DNA of 64,000 bases from Thermococcus sp. M39 (GTDB taxonomy: Archaea > Methanobacteriota_B > Thermococci > Thermococcales > Thermococcaceae). How positions within the stretch are numbered: the stretch's first letter is position 1; every line of letters starts with the position of its first letter. The notes under the pieces were generated by a model that saw only the letters and a program-made list of their open reading frames with translations, ran no database searches and was not told the DNA's origin. The stretch lies in contig NZ_SNUG01000002.1 of the NCBI RefSeq assembly GCF_012027325.1, forward strand, positions 141,211 to 205,210. The letters run 5' to 3'. The translations under genes and the position numbers were made by a program. Shown piece by piece: positions 24,733 through 32,629 of this stretch.

Positions 24733-24915
24733 TCATTTCTTGGCGATTAAATAAATTAATGCACCAATCAGTATGAATGGCAGCAGTAGGAAAGCTAACC
24801 TAAACAGCAGGAGGAATATTCCAAAGATTCCGAACCCCCACCACCAGCCAAATCCCCATCTTCTTCTACCAAACATTGGGCCTCTCATTATAGGTCCTCC
24901 AAATCCTCTAGGCAT
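24733..24915 (-). CDS. Small Gly/Trp/Arg-rich membrane protein
   Basis: A 60-residue protein with a glycine/methionine/arginine-rich head (PRGFGGPIMRGPMFGRRRWGFGWWWG) followed by hydrophobic helices (IFGIFLLLFRLAFLLLPFILIG). ATG 24915 is six bases after GAGGTG, just past the stop of the upstream KIVGDY-domain gene, so it shares that transcript. Similar Gly/Trp-rich small membrane proteins occur beside DUF2202 genes. Function unknown. Confidence 0.62.
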   Translation of the reverse strand: MPRGFGGPIMRGPMFGRRRWGFGWWWGFGIFGIFLLLFRLAFLLLPFILIGALIYLIAKK

Positions 24916-24925
24916 TCTCATCACC

Positions 24926-25231
24926 TCACTCTGGTAAATACAGCCAGCCAACAATCTTTTCGTTATAATCAAGTGTTACCTTGATTCCAAATGCTGTTTG
25001 GTAAGCGCTTCCAATGCTCAGCTCTTCAATCGAGTAATCGCCGACAATCTTTCCAACATAATGACCGTATCTATCAGTGAGCTTCTGGATAACGCCCCTT
25101 GATGTCTGAAACTTCTCAACCTTTGTACTTCTCAAGACATTTAATGCGTCTTCCTCAACTTCCTCAACGGGAATTTCTTCAATCGGAAATTCCCCATATT
25201 CAACGAGGTGAAACATTTTAACAGCTTCCAT
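24926..25231 (-). CDS. KIVGDY-domain protein without signal peptide
   Basis: A 101-residue soluble protein. The C-terminal 65 residues contain EKFQTSRGVIQKL, HYVGKIVGDYSIEEL and GIKVTLDYNEKIVGWLYL. This domain also forms the C-terminus of the exported protein at 31839, with clear residue-by-residue similarity. ATG 25231 follows GGAGGATGAGAAT; an earlier start at 25246 lies inside that site. It lies between a DUF2202 gene and a small membrane protein on the same strand. I know of no named family. Confidence 0.68.
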   Translation of the reverse strand: MEAVKMFHLVEYGEFPIEEIPVEEVEEDALNVLRSTKVEKFQTSRGVIQKLTDRYGHYVGKIVGDYSIEELSIGSAYQTAFGIKVTLDYNEKIVGWLYLPE

Positions 25232-25288
25232 ATTCTCATCCTCCACAATGCTTAGCCATAAAGTTGGAAATATGGGAAAAGAAGGACT

Positions 25289-26014
25289 TCACCATCTCCC
25301 TCTACCAAATCCTCCCATACCTCTACCTCTGAATCCACTAACTCCACCCATTCCAGTGTTCATAGGACTTGAGATTATCTCGTTGTACTCATCCTCACTA
25401 ATCACTTGAGGTTCATATGTTACACCGTAGTTTTGAAGCACGCTTGTGAATGCCCTTAAGTGGTTCTCTGAACCTGCCATGAGGTTTTCGTATACCTGAA
25501 TTATGTCAGCATTGTCAGTCTTTGTAATCCACTCCTCCAGGTCCTTGATGTCCGTCTCCTCAATGAGCGCCCCAACCTTGAGTGCATCTTCAACGCTTTG
25601 GCTTCCCATTGCTATAAGCTGGTCATATAAAGCCTGAAGCTCTGGGTTTGTGAATACTCCAACTTCATCAACTGCTGGATCCTCAATGCCGTACTTTTCG
25701 AGTAAGGTTAACACTGCATCCATGTGCATCTGCTCACTGTTTGCTATGTTCTGGAATATCTGCAAACCGTACATTTCATAGAGTGTTAAATAGACATCCC
25801 TCGCAAGCTTTTCTTCTTCCCTCATCCAGAGCAATCCATCAATCTCTTCCTGTGTGAGTGTGTCGTTTTCATAGATTGCAACGTATGGCCTATCCCATGT
25901 TGTGCTACCTCCTCTGTCCCATGCATCTGTCCACCATGGCATTGCTGCTACACTACCGAATATAATACCAAACATGAGACCCAACAACCCTAAACTTAAT
26001 ATCTTATTCCTCAT
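25289..26014 (-). CDS. DUF2202 exported protein, paralogue 2
   Basis: A 241-residue protein with a cleavable-looking signal peptide (KILSLGLLGLMFGIIFGSVAAM). The DUF2202 domain runs from about 50 to 205: LWMREEEKLARDVYLTLYE, NSEQMHMDAVLTLLEKYG and NHLRAFTSVLQNYG. The last 25 residues are rich in Gly and Arg (GFRGRGMGGFGRGRW), which the other paralogues lack. ATG 26014 follows GGAGGAGGCTAAGAAC. The promoter has the CATATGTAA inverted repeat also found before the 31839 gene. Likely a ferritin-like protein outside the membrane, by family pattern. Confidence 0.88.
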   Translation of the reverse strand: MRNKILSLGLLGLMFGIIFGSVAAMPWWTDAWDRGGSTTWDRPYVAIYENDTLTQEEIDGLLWMREEEKLARDVYLTLYEMYGLQIFQNIANSEQMHMDAVLTLLEKYGIEDPAVDEVGVFTNPELQALYDQLIAMGSQSVEDALKVGALIEETDIKDLEEWITKTDNADIIQVYENLMAGSENHLRAFTSVLQNYGVTYEPQVISEDEYNEIISSPMNTGMGGVSGFRGRGMGGFGRGRW

Positions 26015-26029
26015 GTTCTTAGCCTCCTC

Positions 26030-26082
26030 CATATGTAACTCTATTATTACATATGTAGTCAGAATTTATAAAGTTTTCGGTT
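26030..26082 (-). promoter_or_regulatory. Strong BRE/TATA promoter with CATATGTAA inverted-repeat operator (copy 1)
   Basis: CATATGTAA (26030-26038) and TTACATATG (26047-26055) are perfect nine-base inverted arms with an eight-base spacer. On the minus strand they follow a TATA box CTTTATAAA (26065-26073) and CCGAAAA BRE, so they cover the transcription start. The whole element recurs at 32322-32375. Confidence 0.7.
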
Positions 26083-26124
26083 ATGGAAAAGAATTTTAAG
26101 TTTAGAATAACATGAGGACAATCC

Positions 26125-27177
26125 ATGAAGAGACTGCTGAGGAAGATAATTGAAGAGTGGATATTTTCTATTTCCTTAGCTGGCTTAGTTGGGACTTCTC
26201 TCTACTTAAAACGATTCCCGCATTATTCCTATAGCGATTTTAAAGTCATATTCACACTTTTCGTATTTCTCGTAATTGTGAAAGGTCTCGAGAAGAATAA
26301 AGTTCTGAAGTTCCTAGCATGGAAATTTGAAAAAGGTAGGCTTATCTCAGTGAAGTTAGTTCTACTGACTGCTGTATTATCTATGTTCATGACCAATGAC
26401 GTCGCTCTAATAACTATTGTTCCTCTAACTTTAGCATTGAATGTTGGAGATGTTGAACTTTTAGTGATATTGGAAACCATAGTAGCCAATGGAGCCTCAG
26501 CTTTAACTCCTTTCGGAAATCCTCAAAACATATTCCTCTACTATCACTACAACGTTTCGCCAGCTGCTTTTATCATGACAATTCTCCCCTTTGCAGTATT
26601 TTTCACTATACTCGCTCTCTTACTTGCCTTCAAAATTAAAGATTCCTCCCCCATTCAGTCTGCTAAGCCGCTTCCAAACAAAGAAGGATATATTTATGGT
26701 ATATTCTTTGTCCTTTTTGTCCTTGCTGTCCTTCATGTAATTCCCCTTTGGATTGGAGTAGTGCCCATTATTTATGCATTCTTTACAAATAGAGAAATTT
26801 TAAACATTGATTATTTTCTGCTTGGAACTTTCATAGCATTTTTCGGATTCACAGATAATCTTATGCACGTTTTAACATTTTCATTGGATTCCCCAAGGAA
26901 TGTGTTCTTCACGACTGCGTTTTTAAGCCAAATAATGAGCAATGTTCCGGCAACTTTACTTCTTGCTGACTTCACACCAAATTGGAGAGCACTGTTGTGG
27001 GGAGCAAGTGTTGGGGGCTTTGGGACTCTCATTGGATCTTTGGCTAACTTGATATCCTACCGTATATATCAAACCCACAAAGGACAGCCCAAAAGATACC
27101 TCATAAGGTTCCACATTTATAGCTTCACGGCATTCCTTTTAGGAATCCTTCTGTATCTAATAGTGTGTACGTGCTGA
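26125..27177 (+). CDS. ArsB/NhaD-like anion or ion transporter
   Basis: A 350-residue membrane protein with about ten helices. MTNDVALITIVPLTLAL at about 92-108 and NGASALTPFGNPQNIFLYY near 125-143 match the ion transporter superfamily of ArsB, NhaD and citrate/SLC13-type carriers; the TPFGNPQN motif is characteristic. At 350 residues it is shorter than the usual 400-430, so one or two helices may be missing. Substrate cannot be predicted. It is divergent from the DUF2202 gene at 25289. Confidence 0.8.
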   Translation: MKRLLRKIIEEWIFSISLAGLVGTSLYLKRFPHYSYSDFKVIFTLFVFLVIVKGLEKNKVLKFLAWKFEKGRLISVKLVLLTAVLSMFMTNDVALITIVPLTLALNVGDVELLVILETIVANGASALTPFGNPQNIFLYYHYNVSPAAFIMTILPFAVFFTILALLLAFKIKDSSPIQSAKPLPNKEGYIYGIFFVLFVLAVLHVIPLWIGVVPIIYAFFTNREILNIDYFLLGTFIAFFGFTDNLMHVLTFSLDSPRNVFFTTAFLSQIMSNVPATLLLADFTPNWRALLWGASVGGFGTLIGSLANLISYRIYQTHKGQPKRYLIRFHIYSFTAFLLGILLYLIVCTC

Positions 27178-27226
27178 GAACAACCTTTTTTATTCCAAGC
27201 TTTCGTCTATTTATAGGGAGCTAACA

Positions 27227-28429
27227 ATGCCATTCCTACTTAAATACAAACTTGTTATAGTCCTGATGAATACTGGTTTTCTCGGTGGCATCCTAACAAT
27301 ATACTTCCTCATAAAGGGCTTCAGTTACAGCCAGATTGGTATTTACACAGCAATCTCGACCATAGGATTTTTTCTTTTTGAAGTTCCAACGGGAGTTGTT
27401 GCAGATAAAATTTCCAGAAAGACGAGCGTTCTCATCGGCTGGATACTTTCCTTTTTAGGTTCTCTGCTGCTCCTTTATCTAAAGAACTTTGTGATGTTGA
27501 TTTTGTATGGTGTTATAACAAGCATAGGGATAACTTTCATAAGCGGGGTACTGCAGGCATGATGGTTCTACGACAACTTTCTCCACTTGGGAATTGAAAA
27601 ATAATACAGAAAGTTTATGAAAGATGCAAAGTCCCTAGCATTTCCAATTTCTGCTGTTACAATTGCAATTGGAGGTTTTCTAGCCCAATTTTATGGATTT
27701 AAGGTTCCACTAATTTTGGGCATTCTCATAAATGCTGTGGGAATAATCGTGATTGCAAGCATTCCAGAATACGAGTTCAAGAAGCTTGAAGTTCCCTACC
27801 ATCTACATGTGCTCCACTCCTTTAGAGAATTGCTGAAGCCAAACATATTCTGGCTCATCATGGTCAGCATATTCGTCGGTATGTCCATCAATCAGTTTAG
27901 AAAATTCTTTGAGCCGTATCTGGCAGAGATTCTAGCATCTTCTTTGAAAACCACAATGATGAGAACTCTCGGGATTCTGGGCATAGTTGAGGCTCTCGTT
28001 AAGTCAATTCCTAAGATTGTGGGTGTTAGGCTGAAAGAGGAGTGGAGCAAAATTGCATACTCACTCGCTCCAGTTACAATCCCCATGCTGACCGCTTTAT
28101 CTGTCGTTCTTCCAAATCCAGCTTTCATAGTTGCTCTTGGAATAATTGCAACAGTGGTAAACACTGCATACAGCTTTAACTTCGGAATTGAGCTCCAGAC
28201 CAGAATACCAAGCGAAAAGAGAGCAACAATCCTTTCTTTAAACTCAATGCTAGCTGCTCTCATTATGGCGACGTTTTATGCTATTTACGGCATTGTCGTT
28301 GATAAGCTGACCCTTCCAAAAGCAAGGCTTCTCTTTGCTCTGATGCTGCTTGTCGTTGGGGTAATAGTAAAAGCTCTTGAGCGAATGGAAATACTAAAAG
28401 AAGCATTAAATTTGAAGCACTTAGGGTGA
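27227..28429 (+). pseudogene. MFS transporter interrupted by two in-frame stops
   Basis: The frame from ATG 27227 reads as an MFS transporter (SYSQIGIYTAISTIGFFLFEVPTG, then VADKISRKTSVLIGW, the loop 2-3 signature). It stops at TGA 27560-27562 and again at a TAA near 27602, then continues in the same frame through KDAKSLAFPISAVTIAIGGFL to 28429. Between the stops the translation WFYDNFLHLGIEK matches the family's usual DN..HLG loop, so the frame is genuine. A joined product would be about 400 residues, normal for MFS. Two point nonsense mutations with no indel indicate a recent pseudogene. Confidence 0.8.
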
Positions 28430-28469
28430 ACACCAAAAATAAATTAAAAAGTCCATCAAGGAAAAGAAG

Positions 28470-29240
28470 TCAGCCGCTTGATCCGGTTTCAAGTGGACTG
28501 TTTATTATCTGCTCATATTCCTCTTTGCTGAGGTATTGGGGTTCATAGGTCACGCCGTACTTTTCGAGCTGGCTGACGAATGATCTTAAGTGATTTCTTG
28601 AGCCTTTCATAAGATTCTCATAGACTGTTATTATGTCCTGCTTATTCGTTTTGCTTATCCACTTCTGCAAATCGACGATGTCAAGCTCCTCAATCATTGC
28701 ACCCACTTCAAGGGCATCTATTTCCGACTTGCTACCTTTTTCAACAAGCTCGTTGTACAGCTTCTGAAGTTCTGGATTGCTAAACTTTCCAACAGCTTCA
28801 TCTGCAACTGGGTCTGAGAGATTGTATTTTTCCAGGAGTAATTTTACTGAGTCCATGTGTGTTTGTTCACTTTTTGCAATGTTTTGGAATATTGGAAGCT
28901 TCCACTTCTCATAAAGCGTTAGATAAACATCTCTCGCCAATTTTTCTTCTTCACGCATCCAAAGCAGACCTTGCTTCTCTTCCTCTGTCAGAGGTTCCGC
29001 TGGAACTGAATCGATGTACTGTTTTAATGCTTGGGTATCAATCGAAGTGTTGCCCTCACCGCCTACATTTATAAAATCTGAACCTTTTCCTTCTGGCGGA
29101 CCATATTGCCCCTGTGTTGTAGGTGAAGTTGTTGTTTGAGTTTGTGTAGCAGTTTGGGTAGTAGATGTCTTACTGACACAGCCTGCTACAAATCCGACCA
29201 AAATTAGACCAATCAGTGCCAGTATTCCTATCTTTTTCAT
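28470..29240 (-). CDS. DUF2202 lipoprotein, paralogue 3
   Basis: A 256-residue lipoprotein. The signal ends in a lipobox (VGFVAGC) and is followed by a Thr/Gln/Ser-rich linker (about 22-45) of the kind glycosylated in archaeal surface proteins. The DUF2202 domain covers about 85-245, with LWMREEEKLARDVYLTLYEKW, KSEQTHMDSVKLLLEKY and NHLRSFVSQLEKYG. It is very similar to paralogue 2 in this domain. ATG 29240 follows GGTGATAGAA. Its promoter lacks the CATATGTAA repeat. Confidence 0.88.
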   Translation of the reverse strand: MKKIGILALIGLILVGFVAGCVSKTSTTQTATQTQTTTSPTTQGQYGPPEGKGSDFINVGGEGNTSIDTQALKQYIDSVPAEPLTEEEKQGLLWMREEEKLARDVYLTLYEKWKLPIFQNIAKSEQTHMDSVKLLLEKYNLSDPVADEAVGKFSNPELQKLYNELVEKGSKSEIDALEVGAMIEELDIVDLQKWISKTNKQDIITVYENLMKGSRNHLRSFVSQLEKYGVTYEPQYLSKEEYEQIINSPLETGSSG

Positions 29241-29445
29241 TTCTATCACCATTTAGAAAAATGTTTTCCATTTGATATTTCTCCATGATTTCGTTAATAA
29301 ACCTTACTTGGAGCAGTGTACTGTATGCTTAGAAAATAGGATTTAAAATCTGATTTAAGCGTGCTGATTTTATTGCAATTTATTTGAGCAGTGGTATATA
29401 GCATTTTATTCATTATTTAAGCAGAAAAGGAAGAGATGGGGGAGT

Positions 29446-30618
29446 TCAGGGTTTTCTTCTGCCCCCAACAGGCATGTGAGATTTCTCTTTGATTATGTCC
29501 TTACCACCCATGTAGCATGTCCTGAGCTGCTCCCTTAATTTGACCATAAGTTCTTGAGCAGTATCGTAATCTCCGTTTCTTATTGCCGCTTTTATCTGCT
29601 CCATTAACTGTAATGCTACTGTCACGTTAACACCTAGCCTCTCCATGACCCTAATCTGTGCCTCAATTCTCACGATTTCTCTTTCTAGTCTCATTTTTGT
29701 GTTCTTTGCTATCATCTTTCTAATATCCTCTCCAGCAAGCCTAATGACTACTTCGGCCTTTGACTTTGCAGCTATTGCAAGGCCATAAGCCAAGCCGTAT
29801 TTTCCAGTGTTATATGCATCTTTTGCATCTTCAAGCTGCTTCTCTGCAATTGCAAGGAGGTTTTCAATAGCCGGGTTTGTTGCATTCTCAGCTAGTTCCT
29901 TTGCAGTATTTATTTTCTCTTCAGCTATCTGTATTGCCTCAAGTGCTCTTTCAGCAGTCATGTTAACTTGAACCTTTGTACAGTTGCACTCTTTGAACTG
30001 TTTTCTAAGCTGCTCATGTATCCTGAGCATTGTTTGGTTCACGTACGGAGTTTCTACCGTCGTAAAGTTTCCAGTTCTAATCCTTAGCTTCTCCATAATC
30101 CTTGTAATGTTTGTAGTCTGATTTACTAGGATTATCATTGCCCTCTCTTGAATTGCAAGCTGTAATGCTTTTTCAATTCCTGCTAAGTCCGTACCTGCCA
30201 CAAGGATAACTCTGTTTTGTAACTGAAGCTGGAACTTTACCGTAGCGTTCTTGATAAACGCCAAGTCCGTTTCGTATCTGTTCTCGCCCCACCATCTTTC
30301 AACAGTAATGCCTAAGTTCTGCAGGTCTTCAGCATATTCCTCCGGAACTGCAACTGGGCCACCAATGATAATGACTTCATCAGGGGCATAACTGATAATC
30401 TCTGCAGTCACATTTGGATCATAGACTCCCCACGGTGTCTTAATGACTACCACATTAACTGTCAAGTTTGCAATGTAATTTGCTAATGCACAGTCTGCCT
30501 CGTTGTTGCTCACTAGAATTACTATTGTGCCATCTGCAGCACTAACAGGTTTGAATGTTACTGGGACTGCTAGCATCATTAAACCAAATATTATTGACAA
30601 TGCCTTTTTCCACATCAT
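29446..30618 (-). CDS. Exported protein with cell-wall-binding-repeat-2-like N-terminal domain
   Basis: A 390-residue secreted or surface protein with a signal peptide (ALSIIFGLMMLAVPVTF). Residues about 30-170 resemble the cell wall binding repeat 2 fold: EVIIIGGPVAVPEEYAEDL, ITVERWWGENRYETDLAF, RVILVAGTDLAGIEKAL. This fold is common in Thermococcales surface proteins. The C-terminal 190 residues are charged alpha-helical repeats, probably a helical bundle. Many N-x-S/T sites suggest N-glycosylation. ATG 30618 lies after GAGGTGATTGAGT. It is isolated between A+T-rich gaps. Function unknown beyond the surface location. Confidence 0.78.
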   Translation of the reverse strand: MMWKKALSIIFGLMMLAVPVTFKPVSAADGTIVILVSNNEADCALANYIANLTVNVVVIKTPWGVYDPNVTAEIISYAPDEVIIIGGPVAVPEEYAEDLQNLGITVERWWGENRYETDLAFIKNATVKFQLQLQNRVILVAGTDLAGIEKALQLAIQERAMIILVNQTTNITRIMEKLRIRTGNFTTVETPYVNQTMLRIHEQLRKQFKECNCTKVQVNMTAERALEAIQIAEEKINTAKELAENATNPAIENLLAIAEKQLEDAKDAYNTGKYGLAYGLAIAAKSKAEVVIRLAGEDIRKMIAKNTKMRLEREIVRIEAQIRVMERLGVNVTVALQLMEQIKAAIRNGDYDTAQELMVKLREQLRTCYMGGKDIIKEKSHMPVGGRRKP

Positions 30619-30844
30619 ACTCAATCACCTCTACTATTTTTTAATGAATGCGACATATTTAAGCTTTTTTCACGAAATCGTCAAATATTGTTTTTGTTTG
30701 TTTAATTTAAAGCTCGGACATGTCAAATTTGGAGTTTGAAGGTTAAATAACGTTTGCAATCGTTTATCTTTGTTTAAATCCGTCTTAGACAAGCTTTTTA
30801 GAAAAATAAATAAATGCAACGACTTTTTTAAAATTTGAAAACCC

Positions 30845-31066
30845 TTAAACTTCTTGCAACAATTCATTGACACTTTTGCTCTGCTCTTTCAGCTTCTGTG
30901 CAACGGCGTTTATCCCTTTGACTTCATCAAGCACTCCATCAAGAGAGTTCTTCAATGAATGCATTGAAAACGCTACGATAATCAGCAAAATTATCCAAAA
31001 GCCAACTATTAGGTAATCAACTCTCGTCATTTCAGAGTAAAAAGCTGGGAAGTAGGGTCCAGGCAT
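30845..31066 (-). CDS. Small membrane-anchored coiled-coil protein
   Basis: A 73-residue protein: short extracellular-looking head (PGPYFPAFYSEM), one helix (YLIVGFWIILLIIVAFSM) and a C-terminal coiled coil (KNSLDGVLDEVKGINAVAQK). It starts behind AAAGGTGG, two bases after the stop of the broken DUF4405 gene, so they form a transcript. The layout matches the 66-residue protein at 24150. Confidence 0.66.
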   Translation of the reverse strand: MPGPYFPAFYSEMTRVDYLIVGFWIILLIIVAFSMHSLKNSLDGVLDEVKGINAVAQKLKEQSKSVNELLQEV

Positions 31067-31067
31067 C

Positions 31068-31679
31068 TCAGCCACCTTTAGCTTTTTGTATTGCCTCAGC
31101 TAAGATATCTTTAAACTCACTATTCGCTAGTCCATTCTTCTCCGCAACATCCGAAAGGAGTTCATTTGGCTCTGCTTTAATTCCATAATCTGTTTCAAGT
31201 ATTGAAATTAGTTTATCTACTGGCACATGATACGCATCAGCTATCTGCTGGACAGTCATTTCTTTGATAACACTCCCAGTTATTTCTATTTCCTCACTTG
31301 TGGTTTCCTCAGTTGAAGTTTCTTCCTCTGCTGTTATCTTCACAAAGGCAAAGTATCCCCAATTAAAATCAAAGCTATTACAGCCAGCCCTGCTATTGTC
31401 TTAGCCTTACTCTTTTTGAACGCTGACTTGAGCATAACAATCATGCTGTTAAAATCCAAGTACTAAGTGAATTGCTACTAGACCTATCATGACGAATCCT
31501 AAGTACGTGTGAACTGCTTCCCATGTGGCTCTTGTTACTCCTAAGAAAGTCCATCCAATCAATTCTGCAACTTTTTCTGATGGTGCTAAATACAGGGCTA
31601 TTCCGGAGACTGCAACTAGTACAAACACTACAGTTAGGATTAAATCAACAACTCCTCTTACTAATGCTGATGCTTTCAT
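31068..31679 (-). pseudogene. DUF4405-like membrane protein with two compensating frameshifts
   Basis: From ATG 31679 the frame gives a DUF4405-type heme-binding membrane domain (VAVSGIALYL, WEAVHTYLGFVMIGLVAIHL) up to a TAA at 31449. Removing one base at GG 31456-31457 continues as DFNSMIVMLKSAFKKSKAKT with a further helix (IAGLAVIALILIG). Adding one G at 31357-31360 returns to the original frame as GYFAFVKITAEEETSTEE, a helical acidic domain ending at 31068. The product would be about 203 residues and makes sense only when joined. Both lesions are in G runs, so sequencing error is possible. An alternative is three separate short proteins. Confidence 0.65.
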
Positions 31680-31838
31680 TTCCATCACCCACAATCCTTT
31701 TTAGAACATTCCTCTTTTTGAGCTATTACGGGCATTGGAATTGAATTATCTCCTTTCTCAATAATTAATGATGAGAGTAAAATTTTAATTTTTTCCAGCA
31801 TCCTCATTTCACCTCATAAAAGAAAAAGAGGAAAAGAA

Positions 31839-32306
31839 TCACTTCATGAGGAAGAACCCCACAATGTTTCCATCATAGCTTAGGAAGACTTTTATTCCAT
31901 TCTGGGTCTCGTATGCTTTGTACACTTCAAGTGAGCTGATGTCATAGTCGCCTACTATCTTTCCGATGTACTGTCCATCAAGCACCAGCTTTTGTACTGT
32001 GATTCCTCTTGGGGTCACAAACTTCTCAATGGTAACGTTGCTTAAGTATTCTTGCACTTGCTTTTCATCAATCTCTGCCTCTCCGAGATACTGTCCCTTA
32101 ACTCCAAGTCCCATAAACTGGGGAGTTCCCTTTCCATGGTCACCATTTTGACCGTGCATGTATCTTGCCTGAACAAAGCTTCCACACATGCAACCGTCTG
32201 TTGTTTGTGCTGTATTTTCAGGCACTCCCTGATATGCTGCAACTGCTCCAAACACCAAACCAACTACCAAAGCTAACAACCCAATACCCAATATTTTCTT
32301 TCTCAT
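31839..32306 (-). CDS. Exported KIVGDY-domain protein
   Basis: A 155-residue secreted protein. The signal peptide (KKILGIGLLALVVGLVFGAVAA) resembles that of DUF2202 paralogue 2. A middle region has a CMC pair (GCMCGSF) and HGQNGDHGKG, potential metal ligands. The C-terminal domain (EKFVTPRGITVQKL, GQYIGKIVGDYDISSL, GIKVFLSYDGNIVGFF) is homologous to the protein at 24926. ATG 32306 follows GAGGTGGTTCGAC. Its promoter and operator are nearly the same as those of the DUF2202 gene at 25289, so the two should be co-regulated. Confidence 0.78.
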   Translation of the reverse strand: MRKKILGIGLLALVVGLVFGAVAAYQGVPENTAQTTDGCMCGSFVQARYMHGQNGDHGKGTPQFMGLGVKGQYLGEAEIDEKQVQEYLSNVTIEKFVTPRGITVQKLVLDGQYIGKIVGDYDISSLEVYKAYETQNGIKVFLSYDGNIVGFFLMK

Positions 32307-32321
32307 GTCGAACCACCTCTG

Positions 32322-32375
32322 CATATGTAACTTCATTATTACATATGTAGCCAAGCTTTATAAAGTTTTCGGTTA
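32322..32375 (-). promoter_or_regulatory. BRE/TATA promoter with CATATGTAA inverted-repeat operator (copy 2)
   Basis: CATATGTAA (32322-32330) and TTACATATG (32339-32347), spacer eight bases, followed upstream by TATA CTTTATAAA (32357-32365) and AACCGAAAA. Arm sequence, spacer length, distance to TATA and BRE match the copy at 26030-26082. Confidence 0.7.
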
Positions 32376-32629
32376 AGAAAAGTGTGATTAAAATGTATCT
32401 CAAAGTACATCTTTCTTACTCTATGTTTCGAAATAGAACACCGATGAACGCAAAGTATTCGTTTTGCACATTTTATTATGTAAAAGCTTCGAAAAATTTT
32501 GATAAACAGAAAAACTTATTTGAGCAAAGTTTGTTAAATGTTTGCATTTTCTCAAAACAGAACGGTTAAAGATTTTTGTGAACTCAAAGCTTTTATAGAA
32601 TTTTATCATTATGAAATATGGTGATTTCT
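32376..32629. other. Intergenic region before the formaldehyde oxidoreductase
   Basis: A+T-rich. It holds short spurious frames on both strands without ribosome binding sites. GCTTTTATAGA (about 32589-32599) is a plausible TATA box for the downstream gene. Confidence 0.4.

Noticed and set aside
27560-27562. TGA in the MFS gene read as selenocysteine
   Set aside because: A TAA follows 40 bases later in the same frame, and archaeal selenocysteine use is restricted to other groups.
32384-32609. 60-62-residue frames on both strands before FOR
   Set aside because: A+T-rich low-complexity translations with no ribosome binding sites.
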